From NCBI RefSeq assembly GCF_000691145.1, contig NZ_ASJC01000001.1:186001-250000 (forward strand): a stretch of 64,000 bases of DNA, read 5' to 3'. Each line of letters starts with the position of its first letter. Positions within the stretch are counted from its first letter, which is position 1. This DNA comes from Bacillus altitudinis 41KF2b (lineage in GTDB: Bacteria > Bacillota > Bacilli > Bacillales > Bacillaceae). The position numbers and the translations under genes are program-made. Below the pieces are notes generated by a model. That model saw nothing but the letters and a program-made list of their open reading frames with translations. It was not told where the DNA came from and made no database searches. Of the stretch, positions 51,070-60,703 are shown piece after piece.

Positions 51070-51972
51070 ATGAGAACATTGATTACAGAGAAACTTGAAT
51101 TACACAGACAAAAGCATGAGCAAAAAGGCAGGCTTTTAGTCAGCTGCCCGGATCAGCCTGGTATTGTGTCAGCTGTTTCTACTTTTTTATTTGAACATGG
51201 AGCAAACATCATTGAATCTAGTCAATACACAACAGATCATGAGAGTGGCCGGTTCTTTTTAAGAATTGAATTTGATTGGAAAGACATTTCTGCCAACTTA
51301 GATCAATTGAAAAGCAGTTTTGAGCCAATTGCGCAATCATTTCACATGACATGGAGCATGTCGCGTGCAAGTGATCTGAAAAAGCTGGCGATCTTTGTGT
51401 CCAAAGAGCTTCATTGTTTACATGAACTTTTATGGGAATGGCAAAGCGGTAATTTAATGGCTGAAATAGCGGTTGTCATCAGCAATCATGAAACGGCAAA
51501 AGATACAGTCGAAGCACTCGGCATTCCATTCCACTTCGTGAAAGCAAATAAAGACATTCGCCAAGATGCAGAAAAACAGCAGCTTGCATTATTAGAAGAA
51601 TATGATATTGATGCGGTTGTGCTTGCTAGATACATGCAAATTTTGACGCCAGCCTTTATTGAACAGCATCCGAACAAAATCATCAATATTCATCATTCCT
51701 TCCTGCCAGCGTTTATCGGTGCAAACCCATACAAGCGGGCATACGAGCGGGGAGTCAAATTAATTGGTGCGACTTCTCATTACGTGACAAATGATTTAGA
51801 CGAAGGGCCAATCATTGAACAGGATATTGAGCGGGTAGATCATAGAGATGATGCAGAGGCATTAAAAAATATTGGTCGCACGATTGAGCGCAGCGTGCTT
51901 GCCCGTGCTGTCAAATGGCATCTAGAAGATCGAATCATTGTCCATGAGAATAAAACGATTGTGTTTAATTGA
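51070..51972 (+). CDS. purU: Formyltetrahydrofolate deformylase
   Basis: 300 aa, as B. subtilis PurU (YkkE). N-terminal ACT domain (GRLLVSCPDQPGIVSAVSTFL) and C-terminal formyl-transferase domain with catalytic Asn-His-Asp: INIHHSFLPAFIGANPY and the Asp in TNDLDEGPIIEQD. It hydrolyses 10-formyl-THF to formate and THF, supplying formate to PurT. Single gene in front of the proBA leader. Confidence 0.93.
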   Translation: MRTLITEKLELHRQKHEQKGRLLVSCPDQPGIVSAVSTFLFEHGANIIESSQYTTDHESGRFFLRIEFDWKDISANLDQLKSSFEPIAQSFHMTWSMSRASDLKKLAIFVSKELHCLHELLWEWQSGNLMAEIAVVISNHETAKDTVEALGIPFHFVKANKDIRQDAEKQQLALLEEYDIDAVVLARYMQILTPAFIEQHPNKIINIHHSFLPAFIGANPYKRAYERGVKLIGATSHYVTNDLDEGPIIEQDIERVDHRDDAEALKNIGRTIERSVLARAVKWHLEDRIIVHENKTIVFN

Positions 51973-51976
51973 CCGC

Positions 51977-52005
51977 TTGACTTTTCTGAAGCAATTGGTG
52001 ATAAT
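51977..52005 (+). promoter_or_regulatory. Sigma-A promoter of proBA
   Basis: TTGACT (51977-51982), 17-nt spacer, GATAAT (52000-52005) with a TGG just before the -10. It starts 4 bp after the purU stop. Confidence 0.75.
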
Positions 52006-52010
52006 ATAAA

Positions 52011-52258
52011 AAAATTAACGAGCGTTGAGAAGGAATAGTAAGCAGGACCTGCTGTGTAAAAGAGAGCAAATGACATGCTGAAACATTTGCCGCAGACAGC
52101 TGCTGAACCTACCCTTTGAGCCTTAGAGGAAAAATCTAAGCGCATGCCTGGCGTTACAGGAGTTGAGTGGAATAAGCAGACGTATGCTTATTCAATGAAG
52201 GTGGTACCACGGAAAATCCCTTTTTCGTCCTTTACATAAGGAGAAAAAGGGATTTTTT
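52011..52258 (+). promoter_or_regulatory. T-box riboswitch of proBA (proline type)
   Basis: The T-box sequence AAGGTGGTACCACG is at 52198-52211, followed by the terminator AATCCCTTTTTC / GAAAAAGGGATT and a T-run (52216-52258). In the 3' side of stem I the specifier region reads GAACCTACC, giving proline codon CCT at 52108-52110. Uncharged tRNA-Pro would pair with it and the T-box bulge and prevent termination. B. subtilis proBA is known to be controlled this way. Confidence 0.92.
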
Positions 52259-52291
52259 ATGTGGTGAAAGGTATAGCGGAGGGAATCAATG

Positions 52292-53389
52292 ATGAAAAAG
52301 CAAAGGATCGTCATAAAAATTGGTAGCAGTTCATTAACAGAGCAAAAGGGAGCCATTGATGAACAAAAAATGCAGGATCATGTCAAAGCCATCGCAAAGT
52401 TAAAAGAGGCAGGACATGAAATCATTCTCATTTCGTCAGGTGCCGTTGCGGCGGGATTTGGCAGTTTAGGATATCCGTCAAGACCTGTGACCTTAAAAGG
52501 GAAGCAGGCTGCTGCTGCTGTTGGTCAAGGCTTGTTAATGCAGAAATATACAGAACTATTTTCACAGTTTCAGATGACGCCTGCACAAATGCTTTTAACA
52601 CGTAATGACTTTTCAGATCGTACAAGATATCGAAATGCTTACGCAACGATGATGGAACTGCTCGAAAGAAAAATTTTACCGATCATTAATGAAAATGATT
52701 CTGTGTCCATCGAGGAGCTTACCTTTGGTGATAATGACATGTTATCAGCACTGGTGAGTGGCTTAATTCATGCAGACCAATTGATCATTTTAACAGATAT
52801 CAACGGAATTTATGATGCCAATCCAAGTGAGAATCCTGATGCGAAGCGGTTTGATGTGCTGACTCACATTTCAGATGAATTGTTCTCATATGCGAAGAGT
52901 ACGGGTTCAAAGGTTGGAACAGGCGGGATGAAATCTAAGCTTTCAGCTGCACAAACAGCTCTCTCCCTTGGCGTTAAAGTCTTCATTGGTACAGGTGCAG
53001 GGGGAGACAAGCTTCTTCACATTCTCGCTGGTCAAGGGGACGGCACATATATTGGTGAACAAGACTTATCATCAGTCAATAACCGTCGCCAATGGATTCA
53101 ATTCCACTCACCAGTCTCTGGAAAGATCATGATTGATGCGGGGGCAGAGGCGGCGATTTTGCATAATGGAAGAAGTCTTCTTCCAGCTGGTGTCATTGAT
53201 GTAGCTGGTGAATTCTCTAAAGGAGAGGTCGTCGAAGTTGTTGGTCCAAACGGGTTAGTCGGTAAAGGGCAAACATTGTATGATTCTGATGAGCTTCTTG
53301 GCATTAAAGGGATGCGAAGTCAGGAGCTTTCTTATGAAAAACCTGAAGTCATTCACCGAGATCACTGGGTTCAGCACATACAAAACTGA
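52292..53389 (+). CDS. proB: Glutamate 5-kinase
   Basis: 365 aa from ATG 52292 (GGAGGG 8 nt upstream), the same length as B. subtilis ProB. Amino-acid-kinase domain: [52 protein letters not shown] and [23 protein letters not shown]-terminal PUA domain ([21 protein letters not shown]). First step of proline synthesis; T-box control marks it as the anabolic ProB rather than the osmotic-stress ProJ. Confidence 0.94.
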   Translation: MKKQRIVIKIGSSSLTEQKGAIDEQKMQDHVKAIAKLKEAGHEIILISSGAVAAGFGSLGYPSRPVTLKGKQAAAAVGQGLLMQKYTELFSQFQMTPAQMLLTRNDFSDRTRYRNAYATMMELLERKILPIINENDSVSIEELTFGDNDMLSALVSGLIHADQLIILTDINGIYDANPSENPDAKRFDVLTHISDELFSYAKSTGSKVGTGGMKSKLSAAQTALSLGVKVFIGTGAGGDKLLHILAGQGDGTYIGEQDLSSVNNRRQWIQFHSPVSGKIMIDAGAEAAILHNGRSLLPAGVIDVAGEFSKGEVVEVVGPNGLVGKGQTLYDSDELLGIKGMRSQELSYEKPEVIHRDHWVQHIQN

Positions 53390-53401
53390 GGAGGGAAAAC
53401 G

Positions 53402-54649
53402 ATGAATGAAGTTCTAGAAAAAGCAAAAAAGGCAAGCGCAGCAAAAGATCAGCTGCTATTAAAAACAACTGAACAAAAGAATGCTGCATTAGACGCTATT
53501 GCAAAAGCATTAAAAGCATCTTCAGCGTATTTAATTGCCGAGAACCAAAAAGATGTTCAGGCGGCTATAGACAAAGAGTTCACGCCATCTGTGATCGACA
53601 GAATTACATTAACAGAAGAGAGAATTGAAGCGATTGCAGACGCTACGCATCAACTCATTCAGCTCAAAGACCCAATTCGTGAAACATTAGAGACCATTCA
53701 AAAAGAAAACGGGCTTTTCATTGAAAAAGTACGTGTGCCTCTTGGAACGGTTGGGATGATTTACGAAGCAAGACCAAACGTGACAGTCGATGCGGCCACT
53801 CTTTGCTTGAAAACTGGAAATGCTGTGATTCTTCGAGGAAGTTCATCGGCCATTCATAGTAATAAAGCGATTGTGAAAGTCATTCACGAAGCGCTGCAAC
53901 CAACGGATATTCCCGTAGACAGTGTACAATTGATTGAAGATACAGGCCGTGAGACGGCTAAAACCCTGTTCACTTTAAATGACTATCTAGATGTCCTTAT
54001 TCCACGTGGCGGGAAACATTTAATTGATCTTGTTGTGAGAGAGTCTACTGTTCCAGTACTTGAGACGGGTGCAGGGAATTGTCATATTTACATTGATGAA
54101 ACAGCCCAAAAAGAAATGGCTGAACAAATTGTTCTGAATGCGAAAACACAAAGACCATCTGTTTGTAATGCCATTGAGAGCATTGTCATTCATGAAACAT
54201 GGGCAAAAGAACATGGTGCTTCGCTCTTTGAAGCACTTCAGACACATGGTGTAGAGATACGGGGCGATGAAGCAGTATGTGCACTTGCACCGAGTGCCAC
54301 ATTAGCTAAGGCCACTGATTTTGAAACGGAATTTTTAGCGCCGATTGTCAGTATTAAAACCGTCAAGACCATTGAAGAGGCGATACAGCATATTCAAATG
54401 TATAGCTCTAAGCATTCTGAAGCGATCATTACGGAAAACGACCAGCATGCGGCACTTTTCTTAACAGCCGTTGATGCTGCCGCTGTGTATCATAATGCAT
54501 CTACCCGGTTTACAGATGGCTTTGAATTTGGCTACGGAGCGGAAATCGGCATTAGCACACAAAAATTGCATGCTAGAGGACCAATGGGTCTGCCAGCCCT
54601 AACCTCTGAAAAATTTGTCATTCGTGGGCAAGGACAAATAAGAGAATAA
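53402..54649 (+). CDS. proA: Glutamate-5-semialdehyde dehydrogenase
   Basis: 415 aa, 12 bp behind proB with GAGGAGG ribosome site. Aldehyde-dehydrogenase fold: [48 protein letters not shown] and catalytic Cys in [13 protein letters not shown]. It reduces gamma-glutamyl phosphate to the semialdehyde with NADPH; the product cyclises to P5C for ProG-type reductases. Confidence 0.95.
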   Translation: MNEVLEKAKKASAAKDQLLLKTTEQKNAALDAIAKALKASSAYLIAENQKDVQAAIDKEFTPSVIDRITLTEERIEAIADATHQLIQLKDPIRETLETIQKENGLFIEKVRVPLGTVGMIYEARPNVTVDAATLCLKTGNAVILRGSSSAIHSNKAIVKVIHEALQPTDIPVDSVQLIEDTGRETAKTLFTLNDYLDVLIPRGGKHLIDLVVRESTVPVLETGAGNCHIYIDETAQKEMAEQIVLNAKTQRPSVCNAIESIVIHETWAKEHGASLFEALQTHGVEIRGDEAVCALAPSATLAKATDFETEFLAPIVSIKTVKTIEEAIQHIQMYSSKHSEAIITENDQHAALFLTAVDAAAVYHNASTRFTDGFEFGYGAEIGISTQKLHARGPMGLPALTSEKFVIRGQGQIRE

Positions 54650-54656
54650 CCAATCC

Positions 54657-54692
54657 AAAAGAGAGTCTTATCGCACAAGGCTCTCTTTTTCC
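54657..54692 (+). terminator. Terminator of proBA
   Basis: AAAAGAGAG / CTCTCTTTT stem (54657-54665 with 54681-54689) then T. Confidence 0.85.
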
Positions 54693-54773
54693 TTTCATTT
54701 TTGTATTTCTCCGGTCAAGTATGATAAAATATGGTAATGTTTTATATTTTGAGAAGATTGGAGAAGGCAACGT

Positions 54774-55910
54774 ATGGCGAAAATCATTCCCTCTTCGGAT
54801 ATTGGAGTGAAAATCAACAAGTGGTATGAATTAATCCGCAGATTTGATTCAGAACAAGCAGAACAGTTAAAGCAGGAAATTCGCACCTCTCTTGATTCAA
54901 TGGAAGAAGATCAGAATTTGCTTCTCTATTTTTCTTTAATGGAATTCAGGCATGAGGTCATGCTCGATTATTTAAAGCCATTAAAGGAAGGAAAGCTTCG
55001 CGCCAACTTTTCCGAGCTTTCGAAAGAAATAGATGAGCATCAAACGCATGTCACAGGCATGCTTGAATATTACTATCATTTCTTCAGAGGCATGTATGAG
55101 TTCGGCCGGAGAGAGTACATTGCTGCCATATCGTCCTATCAAAAGGCAGAGCACAAGCTTTCTTTTGTATCCGACGATATTGAACGTGCAGAATTTCATT
55201 TTAAAATGTCAGAAATATATTATCACATGAAACAAACACACATTTCGATGCACCATGCCAAACTAGCGCTGGATGTCTATATTCAGCACGAACTATATGC
55301 GCTTCGTACCATTCAGTGTGAATTTATTGTAGCCGGTAATTATGATGATATGAGAAGGCATGAAAAGGCATTGCCACATCTCGAAAGAGCACTTGCAAGG
55401 TCAAGAGACTTTCAGAATGTGCGTTTTATTGCTTCTTCTTTGTTTAATATGGGCAACAGCTATTACAGAATGGGAGACTTGAACCGCGCACTCGACTTAA
55501 TGAAAGAATCCATCTCATTATTTGATCAAAACCAATCTGATCATCTTCGTCGATCGATAGACCCTCTTTATACAGCCGCTCAGATCTTATACAAACAAGG
55601 TAAAAACAATGAAGCATTATATTACAGAGAAGAATGTATGAAACGAGCAGAAGCTCTGCAGGATGACATTCATATTCAGAAGACCATTTTTTTAGAAGCG
55701 TTGTACTTACGACAAGATGCAGAGCATATTAAACGAATTTTCCATTTTTTAGAATCTTCCTATGCATATCCAGATATAGAAGAGCTGGCTTTAGACACCG
55801 CAAAGTATTATAATGAAATGGAGGATTATGAAAAATCTTCCATGTTCTATGGGGAAGCGGAACATGCTCGTATCTATATTCAGAGAGGGGATTGTTTATA
55901 TGAATTTTAA
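54774..55910 (+). CDS. rap: Rap-family response-regulator aspartate phosphatase
   Basis: 378 aa, usual Rap length. The N-terminal three-helix bundle is MAKIIPSSDIGVKINKWYELIRRF through residue 70. About six tetratricopeptide repeats follow (SSLFNMGNSYYRMGDLNRALDLMKESI and similar). Rap proteins dephosphorylate Spo0F~P or block ComA and are inhibited by a Phr pentapeptide. The gene overlaps a phr reading frame by 11 bp. No counterpart lies between proA and ohrA in B. subtilis, so this cassette was gained or moved. Its target cannot be told from sequence. Confidence 0.92.
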   Translation: MAKIIPSSDIGVKINKWYELIRRFDSEQAEQLKQEIRTSLDSMEEDQNLLLYFSLMEFRHEVMLDYLKPLKEGKLRANFSELSKEIDEHQTHVTGMLEYYYHFFRGMYEFGRREYIAAISSYQKAEHKLSFVSDDIERAEFHFKMSEIYYHMKQTHISMHHAKLALDVYIQHELYALRTIQCEFIVAGNYDDMRRHEKALPHLERALARSRDFQNVRFIASSLFNMGNSYYRMGDLNRALDLMKESISLFDQNQSDHLRRSIDPLYTAAQILYKQGKNNEALYYREECMKRAEALQDDIHIQKTIFLEALYLRQDAEHIKRIFHFLESSYAYPDIEELALDTAKYYNEMEDYEKSSMFYGEAEHARIYIQRGDCLYEF

Positions 55911-56034
55911 AAAATGGGCAGTCGTCTGTACAAGCATCACGATCTTGGCATTATGGATCACATCACCTAATGCCGACCCCGATAACAGAAACCATACGCT
56001 AGAAAAACCGAATCCGCAGCATATCACGATCTAA
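55900..56034 (+). CDS. phr: Phr pre-peptide for the Rap protein
   Basis: 44 aa; ATG 55900 follows AGAGGGG at 9 nt. Sec-type N-terminus (KK then a hydrophobic run VVCTSITILALWI), a short polar exported region (ADPDNRNHTLEKPNP) and the C-terminal end QHITI. Known Phr signals are the last 5 residues, often with a basic second residue (ARNQT, QRGMI), so QHITI is the predicted quorum peptide. The overlap with rap and the terminator after it complete the cassette. Confidence 0.85.
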   Translation: MNFKKWAVVCTSITILALWITSPNADPDNRNHTLEKPNPQHITI

Positions 56035-56062
56035 AAAGCCCTTTTTAAAGGGCTTTTTTTTA
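56033..56062 (+). terminator. Terminator of rap-phr
   Basis: AAAAGCCCTTT / AAAGGGCTTTT stem followed by TTTT; it begins at the phr stop codon. Confidence 0.85.
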
Positions 56063-56144
56063 TTGCCTTGATTGGTTCCATCATCGTGCGATGTACATTC
56101 ATAAAAATAAAAAAAGGAGGAAAGATGAAAGTGAGTGTTTTTCA

Positions 56145-56182
56145 TTGACTCTTGAATTTAGATTGTGTACAATTCAATTGTA
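56145..56182 (+). promoter_or_regulatory. ohrA promoter with OhrR operator
   Basis: TTGACT (56145-56150), 17-nt spacer, TACAAT (56168-56173). The -10 is the first half of TACAATTCAATTGTA (56168-56182), a perfect copy of the OhrR site known from B. subtilis. Bound OhrR covers the -10 and start; oxidation by organic peroxide releases it. Confidence 0.93.
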
Positions 56183-56216
56183 GAAAATATTATTAGAGCG
56201 AAAGAGGGTTATATTC

Positions 56217-56645
56217 ATGTCAGAAGTTTTATTTACTGCAACGGTATCAGCTGTAGGAGGAAGAGAAGGTAAGGTTGTTTCAACAGATGGTGTACTAGAG
56301 CATGATGTAGCAATGCCAGGAACGCCAAGAGCGAAAAAGCTTGAGAAAGCAACGAATCCAGAGCAATTATTCGCAGCGGGCTATTCTGCATGTTTTGATT
56401 CAGCCCTTCAAATGGTCGCAAGACAAGAGCGTATCCGTTTTGAAAGTGAAGTAACGGCACATGTAAGCTTAGTCAAAGACAGTTCAGACGGCGGTTTCAA
56501 ACTAGGTGTCAAATTAGAAGTAAAAGGAACTGGAATTGAGCAATCTGCACTTGATGAACTTGTTCATAAAGCACACGGCGTTTGCCCATACTCAAAAGCA
56601 ACGCAAGGAAACATTGAAGTAGAATTAGTAGCTGTCGCTCAATAA
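56217..56645 (+). CDS. ohrA: Organic hydroperoxide resistance protein OhrA
   Basis: 142 aa, six more than B. subtilis OhrA. OsmC/Ohr fold; the two redox cysteines are in AAGYSACFDSALQ and HGVCPYSKATQGN. It reduces organic peroxides with dihydrolipoyl cofactors. Peroxide-inducible through the OhrR operator overlapping its promoter. Confidence 0.94.
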   Translation: MSEVLFTATVSAVGGREGKVVSTDGVLEHDVAMPGTPRAKKLEKATNPEQLFAAGYSACFDSALQMVARQERIRFESEVTAHVSLVKDSSDGGFKLGVKLEVKGTGIEQSALDELVHKAHGVCPYSKATQGNIEVELVAVAQ

Positions 56646-56654
56646 TAGACATCA

Positions 56655-56690
56655 AAAAAAGGCTGAGGGAATATTCCCTCAGCCTTTTGA
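56655..56690. terminator. Bidirectional terminator, ohrA / ohrR
   Basis: 32-bp perfect palindrome (56657-56688; half AAAAGGCTGAGGGAAT) with A/T tails on both sides. It overlaps the ohrR stop. Confidence 0.9.
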
Positions 56691-57125
56691 TTGTGTTAAT
56701 TTTTGCAGAAGCTCATGTAAAGAAGCGCGAAGTGTTTTCAGCTCTTCTTCTGATCTGCCTGTTCCAGACAGCATTTGAAATGGAATCGAAGTGGCCTTCT
56801 CTTGTAAAGCTTCTCCGTATTCTGTTAAACGAATTTGGACCGAACGCTCATCCTCTTTCGAACGTTCGCGGATGATGAGTCCATTTTGTTCCATTCGTTT
56901 TAGCATAGGTGTGAGTGTACCGGAGTCTAAATATAAAAGCTCTCCCATTGTTTTCACATTTAATGTCCCATGCTCCCATAACAAAAGCAGTGCCAAATAT
57001 TGCGGGTATGTGATATTTAACTCTTCTAATAATGGTTTATACTGCTTCGTCATTTCTCTTGAACTTGCATATAACAAGAAACAAAGCTGATTTTCCAGCT
57101 TCATATGTTCAAATTCATTTGTCAT
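56679..57125 (-). CDS. ohrR: Organic peroxide sensor-repressor OhrR (MarR family)
   Basis: 148 aa from ATG 57125 (GGTGA upstream; an ATG or GTG further up is less likely because the B. subtilis protein starts at the same place). The sensing Cys15 lies in NQLCFLLYASSREMTKQYKP. Winged helix GELLYLDSGTLTPMLKRMEQNGL and wing DERSVQIRLT. The one-Cys type is inactivated by mixed disulfide formation with low-molecular-weight thiols. It represses ohrA. Confidence 0.95.
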   Translation of the reverse strand: MTNEFEHMKLENQLCFLLYASSREMTKQYKPLLEELNITYPQYLALLLLWEHGTLNVKTMGELLYLDSGTLTPMLKRMEQNGLIIRERSKEDERSVQIRLTEYGEALQEKATSIPFQMLSGTGRSEEELKTLRASLHELLQKLTQSKG

Positions 57126-57286
57126 ATCTGTCACCAACTATTTTTTGTCATACTTATCATTGTATAAGATTTTCTTCCTTTTTAAAATAAATACAGACTA
57201 AAAATGAAAAATTCTTCAATGTGCCATAAATGTTTGAGCAACGAATAGAACGTGAAAGGTATAAGTAGAAGAAGGAGGAGATCAAG

Positions 57287-57706
57287 ATGAAACCATTATT
57301 TACTGCAAAAGTAAAAGCACAGCACGGAAGAGCAGGACATGTTCGTTCTGATGATGGTGTGCTTGACCACAACATTGTGATGCCAAACGCAAAGAAAGAT
57401 GGAGAAACTGGTACGAATCCTGAGCAATTATTTGCAGCGGGTTATGCGGCCTGCTTCGGAGGGGCGCTTGAACAAGTCGCCAAGAAGCAAGGTGTCGAAA
57501 TTGAATCAGAAGTAGAAGGACATGTCAGTCTATTAAAAGATGAAAGTGATGGCGGTTTTAAACTTGGCGTGAAGCTGATTGTTTCCGCTAAAGGGCTTGA
57601 CCATGACAAAGTGAAAGAGCTTGTTGAGGCTGCACATGAATTCTGTCCATATTCAAAAGCAACAAGAGGAAACATCGAAGTAGAGCTTGAAGTGGCGGAA
57701 TCATGA
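57287..57706 (+). CDS. ohrB: Organic hydroperoxide resistance protein OhrB
   Basis: 139 aa, paralogue of OhrA. Redox cysteines in AAGYAACFGGALEQ and HEFCPYSKATRGN. GAAGGAGG ribosome site. In B. subtilis ohrB is under general-stress sigma-B. Upstream there is a GGTATAAG block resembling a sigma-B -10, but no well-spaced GTTT -35, so control is uncertain here. No OhrR site is seen. Confidence 0.92.
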   Translation: MKPLFTAKVKAQHGRAGHVRSDDGVLDHNIVMPNAKKDGETGTNPEQLFAAGYAACFGGALEQVAKKQGVEIESEVEGHVSLLKDESDGGFKLGVKLIVSAKGLDHDKVKELVEAAHEFCPYSKATRGNIEVELEVAES

Positions 57707-57713
57707 AAAGAAA

Positions 57714-57736
57714 AAAGGGCTAAAATTTAGCCCTTT
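57714..57736 (+). terminator. First terminator-like hairpin after ohrB
   Basis: AAAGGGCT / AGCCCTTT stem with a short AT loop, no long T-run. Confidence 0.55.
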
Positions 57737-57750
57737 CTCAACAATCTACT

Positions 57751-57782
57751 GACACCTGCTGTGGAGCAGGTGTCTTTTTTTA
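57751..57782. terminator. Bidirectional terminator, ohrB / guaD
   Basis: 10-bp GC-rich stem GACACCTGCT / AGCAGGTGTC with a GTGG loop and seven T; it meets the guaD stop. Confidence 0.88.
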
Positions 57783-58250
57783 ATATTCTTTCTTTTTGTC
57801 GTATGTGTCCCATGCTTCAAATGGAGCAAGGGTTTTTTGAAGGGTCAGCTGGTAAAATGGAATGTTTCTTGATTCGTATTCTTTGTTGATTTCTTCATAA
57901 ATAAAGGAGTCATCAAAACCAGAAGTCGCTGCATCCTTGTGTCCAGCGGCAAAATATACGGCCTTTGGTCTAGCCCAATAGATAGCACCAAGACACATTG
58001 GACAAGGCTCACAGCTTGTATACAAAATACAGTCTTCTAATTGGTATGTATGTAGTGTTTGGCACGCCTTTCGAATGGCTGTCACTTCTGCATGTGCGGT
58101 TGGATCATTACTCGTTGTGACATTGTTGCTTCCCTCTGCAATAATCTGACCGTCTTTGACAATGACCGCTCCAAAAGGGCCGCCTGTGCCACTATTTACT
58201 CCTTCTACTGCAAGATCAATTGCGCGTTGTAAAAAAGCTTCGTGATTCAT
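57780..58250 (-). CDS. guaD: Guanine deaminase
   Basis: 156 aa. Cytidine/deoxycytidylate-deaminase fold with zinc ligands His in PTAHAEVTAIR and two Cys in TSCEPCPMCLGAIYWARP. The C-terminal segment (PFYQLTLQKTLAPFEAWDTYDKK) is swapped between subunits in the B. subtilis enzyme. Converts guanine to xanthine for purine salvage or nitrogen supply. Single gene. Confidence 0.93.
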   Translation of the reverse strand: MNHEAFLQRAIDLAVEGVNSGTGGPFGAVIVKDGQIIAEGSNNVTTSNDPTAHAEVTAIRKACQTLHTYQLEDCILYTSCEPCPMCLGAIYWARPKAVYFAAGHKDAATSGFDDSFIYEEINKEYESRNIPFYQLTLQKTLAPFEAWDTYDKKKEY

Positions 58251-58349
58251 TGTCTTCCTCCCTTTGTTCGACTGACTTCTCTAGTATAAACGAATCATGA
58301 TAGAAAAGGAATCATTGTAGGAGGAGATCGAACAGGACAATTTACGGAT

Positions 58350-58380
58350 AAAAAACCCCTGCCAAATGTTCAGCAGGGGA
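58350..58380 (-). terminator. Terminator of metE
   Basis: CCCCTGC / GCAGGGG stem (58356-58362 with 58373-58379), followed on the minus strand by TTTTT. Confidence 0.85.
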
Positions 58381-58392
58381 AGAGTGAGTTAA

Positions 58393-60681
58393 TTATGCGT
58401 GCTGCGCTAGCTTTTTACGAGCGACTTCAGCAGCTGTCACCATGTTTTTCAAAGCAGCAATGGTTTCAGGTTCTTGTCTTGTTTTCAGTCCACAGTCAGG
58501 GTTGACCCAGAAGCGATCTGTCGGACAGACGTTCAGTGCATCATCAATGATTTTACTCATTTCTTCAACAGCTGGAACGCGCGGGCTGTGGATGTCATAT
58601 ACCCCAAGTCCAAGGCCTTTCAAATACGGGTGTTTTTCTAAATAATCGAGGAACCCGCCATGACTGCGTGAATGTTCAATCGTAATCACGTCTGCATCAA
58701 GGTCTTCAATCGTATCAACAATATCCTCGAAATTGCTGTAGCACATATGTGTATGAATTTGCGTTTCATTTTGAACAGACGATGTCGATAGACGGAATGA
58801 CTCTGCTGCCCAGTTTAAGTATGCTGCCCAATCACTCTCTTTTAAAGGAAGACCTTCTCTTAGCGCAGGTTCATCCACTTGAATCACTTGAATACCCGCT
58901 GCTTCTAACGCTTCTACCTCTTTACGTAAAGCAAAAGCGATTTGGAAGGCAATGTCTTTACGAGAGATATCTGTTCTTGGGAAAGACCAGTTTAAGATCG
59001 TGACAGGCCCTGTCAGCATTCCTTTGACTTTTTTCTCCGTTAAGCTTTGAGCGTAAACCGTCTCTTTCACTGTCATTGGCTCTGTAAATTCTACATCTCC
59101 ATAAATGATCGGCGGCTTCACGCAGCGTGATCCATAAGATTGAACCCAAGCGAATTTTGTAAAGGCAAATCCAGCGAGTTTTTCACCGAAGTATTCAACC
59201 ATGTCTGTACGTTCAAATTCTCCATGAACGAGTACATCTAGGCCAATCTCTTCTTGAATATCAATCCATCTTTTTGTTTCTTTTTTAATAAATTCATCAT
59301 ACTCTGCATCTGTCCACTCATTTTTGCGCCATTTTTGACGAGCACTGCGCACCTCAGCTGACTGAGGGAAGCTTCCGATTGTTGTGGTTGGAAGAAGCGG
59401 CAGTTCAAGAGATTCATTTTGAATGCGTAGTCGTTCTTCAAAAGCAACTGGACGTTTAAAATCTTTTGATGAAAGATTATTGCGTTCTGCTGTCAGGTCC
59501 GCATTCGTTCCTTTCGCGAATTCTTTTAACGTCAGAAGTGCTTCATTTGCTGCATGGATGTCTGCATCAATGGCAGCCGCTCCTTTTGATAAGCCTTCTT
59601 TTAATAGCGTTAATTCAGCCAGTTTTTCAGTGGCATAAGAAAGTCCGTTTAATAGTTTTTCTTCAAGCTGTTCGCTTGGATGTTTTGCAACTGGGACATG
59701 TAGCAGGCTGCTTGAAGGCTGCAGCCATACTTCTTTTGGCTGCACGTCAGCAATCACTTCAGAAATAAACGATAATCTTTCTCCTAGATCTGATCTCCAA
59801 ATATTTCTGCCGTCGATGATACCGGCTGCTAAAATTTTATCTTTTGGGAAGCCGTGTTTTTTCAATTGTTCAAGGTTTCGTCCTTGATCATGGACAAAAT
59901 CAAGACCGATGGCTTCAACAGGATACGTCACAAGCTCTTCATAGGCATCTACTGAGTCAAAGTATGTTTGAAGGAGAACGTTTAAGGCAGGTACAGCTTC
60001 TTTAATCGTTTGATAGATGGCTTTTACTGCTTTCACGTCTTCACTTGAAGCTGTGACTAAAGCAGGCTCATCAATTTGAACCCATTTTACACCGGCTTCT
60101 TCAAGCTCTTTTAACAACTGAGTATAAAGCGGCACTAGGCGTTGCTGAATCTCTTTCACTTCATTGGCTTCATAGCCTTTAGAAAGAGAAACAAATGTAT
60201 AAAGACCGAGAACGACAGGTTTTGTTTCAACACCAAACGCTTTTTTCACCTTTTCGTATGCTTCAAGCGGTTTGTTATGTGTGAGTTTGAATTCTGTGCT
60301 TTTTTCATATTCTGGAACGATGTAGTGATAGTTTGTATTAAACCATTTTGTCATTTCACTTGAGACAGCATCTTTTGTTCCTCTTGCTATCGCAAAGTAT
60401 GTATCTAGCGGGTCTTTCAAGCTGCGGAAGCGCTCTGGAATCCAATTGAACATAACGGCAGTATCCAGCACATGATCATAGAAGGTGAAGTCGCCAGAAG
60501 GAACAACGTCAATTTGTTGATCAATTTGAGTTTTAATAGCGGCTAAAAATTGTTCATCGAGTGTGCTTAAGAGGGTTTCTCGGTCAGTTTGACCTTTCCA
60601 ATAAGACTCAAGTGCTTTTTTCCATTCTCTGTTTAAACCAATTCGCGGGAAACCTAGATTACTTGTTTTAACAATTGTCAA
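58393..60681 (-). CDS. metE: Cobalamin-independent methionine synthase
   Basis: 762 aa from TTG 60681, with GAGGAGG 8 nt upstream; equal in length to B. subtilis MetE. The N-terminal barrel starts [18 protein letters not shown]. The catalytic barrel has zinc ligands in [12 protein letters not shown] and [11 protein letters not shown], plus IIGSFPQ-like [13 protein letters not shown]. It transfers methyl from 5-methyl-THF (polyglutamate) to homocysteine without B12. The cobalamin riboswitch in front of it would shut it off when B12 is available. Confidence 0.95.
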   Translation of the reverse strand: MTIVKTSNLGFPRIGLNREWKKALESYWKGQTDRETLLSTLDEQFLAAIKTQIDQQIDVVPSGDFTFYDHVLDTAVMFNWIPERFRSLKDPLDTYFAIARGTKDAVSSEMTKWFNTNYHYIVPEYEKSTEFKLTHNKPLEAYEKVKKAFGVETKPVVLGLYTFVSLSKGYEANEVKEIQQRLVPLYTQLLKELEEAGVKWVQIDEPALVTASSEDVKAVKAIYQTIKEAVPALNVLLQTYFDSVDAYEELVTYPVEAIGLDFVHDQGRNLEQLKKHGFPKDKILAAGIIDGRNIWRSDLGERLSFISEVIADVQPKEVWLQPSSSLLHVPVAKHPSEQLEEKLLNGLSYATEKLAELTLLKEGLSKGAAAIDADIHAANEALLTLKEFAKGTNADLTAERNNLSSKDFKRPVAFEERLRIQNESLELPLLPTTTIGSFPQSAEVRSARQKWRKNEWTDAEYDEFIKKETKRWIDIQEEIGLDVLVHGEFERTDMVEYFGEKLAGFAFTKFAWVQSYGSRCVKPPIIYGDVEFTEPMTVKETVYAQSLTEKKVKGMLTGPVTILNWSFPRTDISRKDIAFQIAFALRKEVEALEAAGIQVIQVDEPALREGLPLKESDWAAYLNWAAESFRLSTSSVQNETQIHTHMCYSNFEDIVDTIEDLDADVITIEHSRSHGGFLDYLEKHPYLKGLGLGVYDIHSPRVPAVEEMSKIIDDALNVCPTDRFWVNPDCGLKTRQEPETIAALKNMVTAAEVARKKLAQHA

Positions 60682-60703
60682 TTCCAATTCCTCCTCTAAA
60701 TAT

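Noticed and set aside
57210-57286. Sigma-B promoter for ohrB
   Set aside because: GGTATAAG fits a -10, but the only GTTTGA lies about 19 nt upstream, too far for the 13-15 nt sigma-B spacing; not called.
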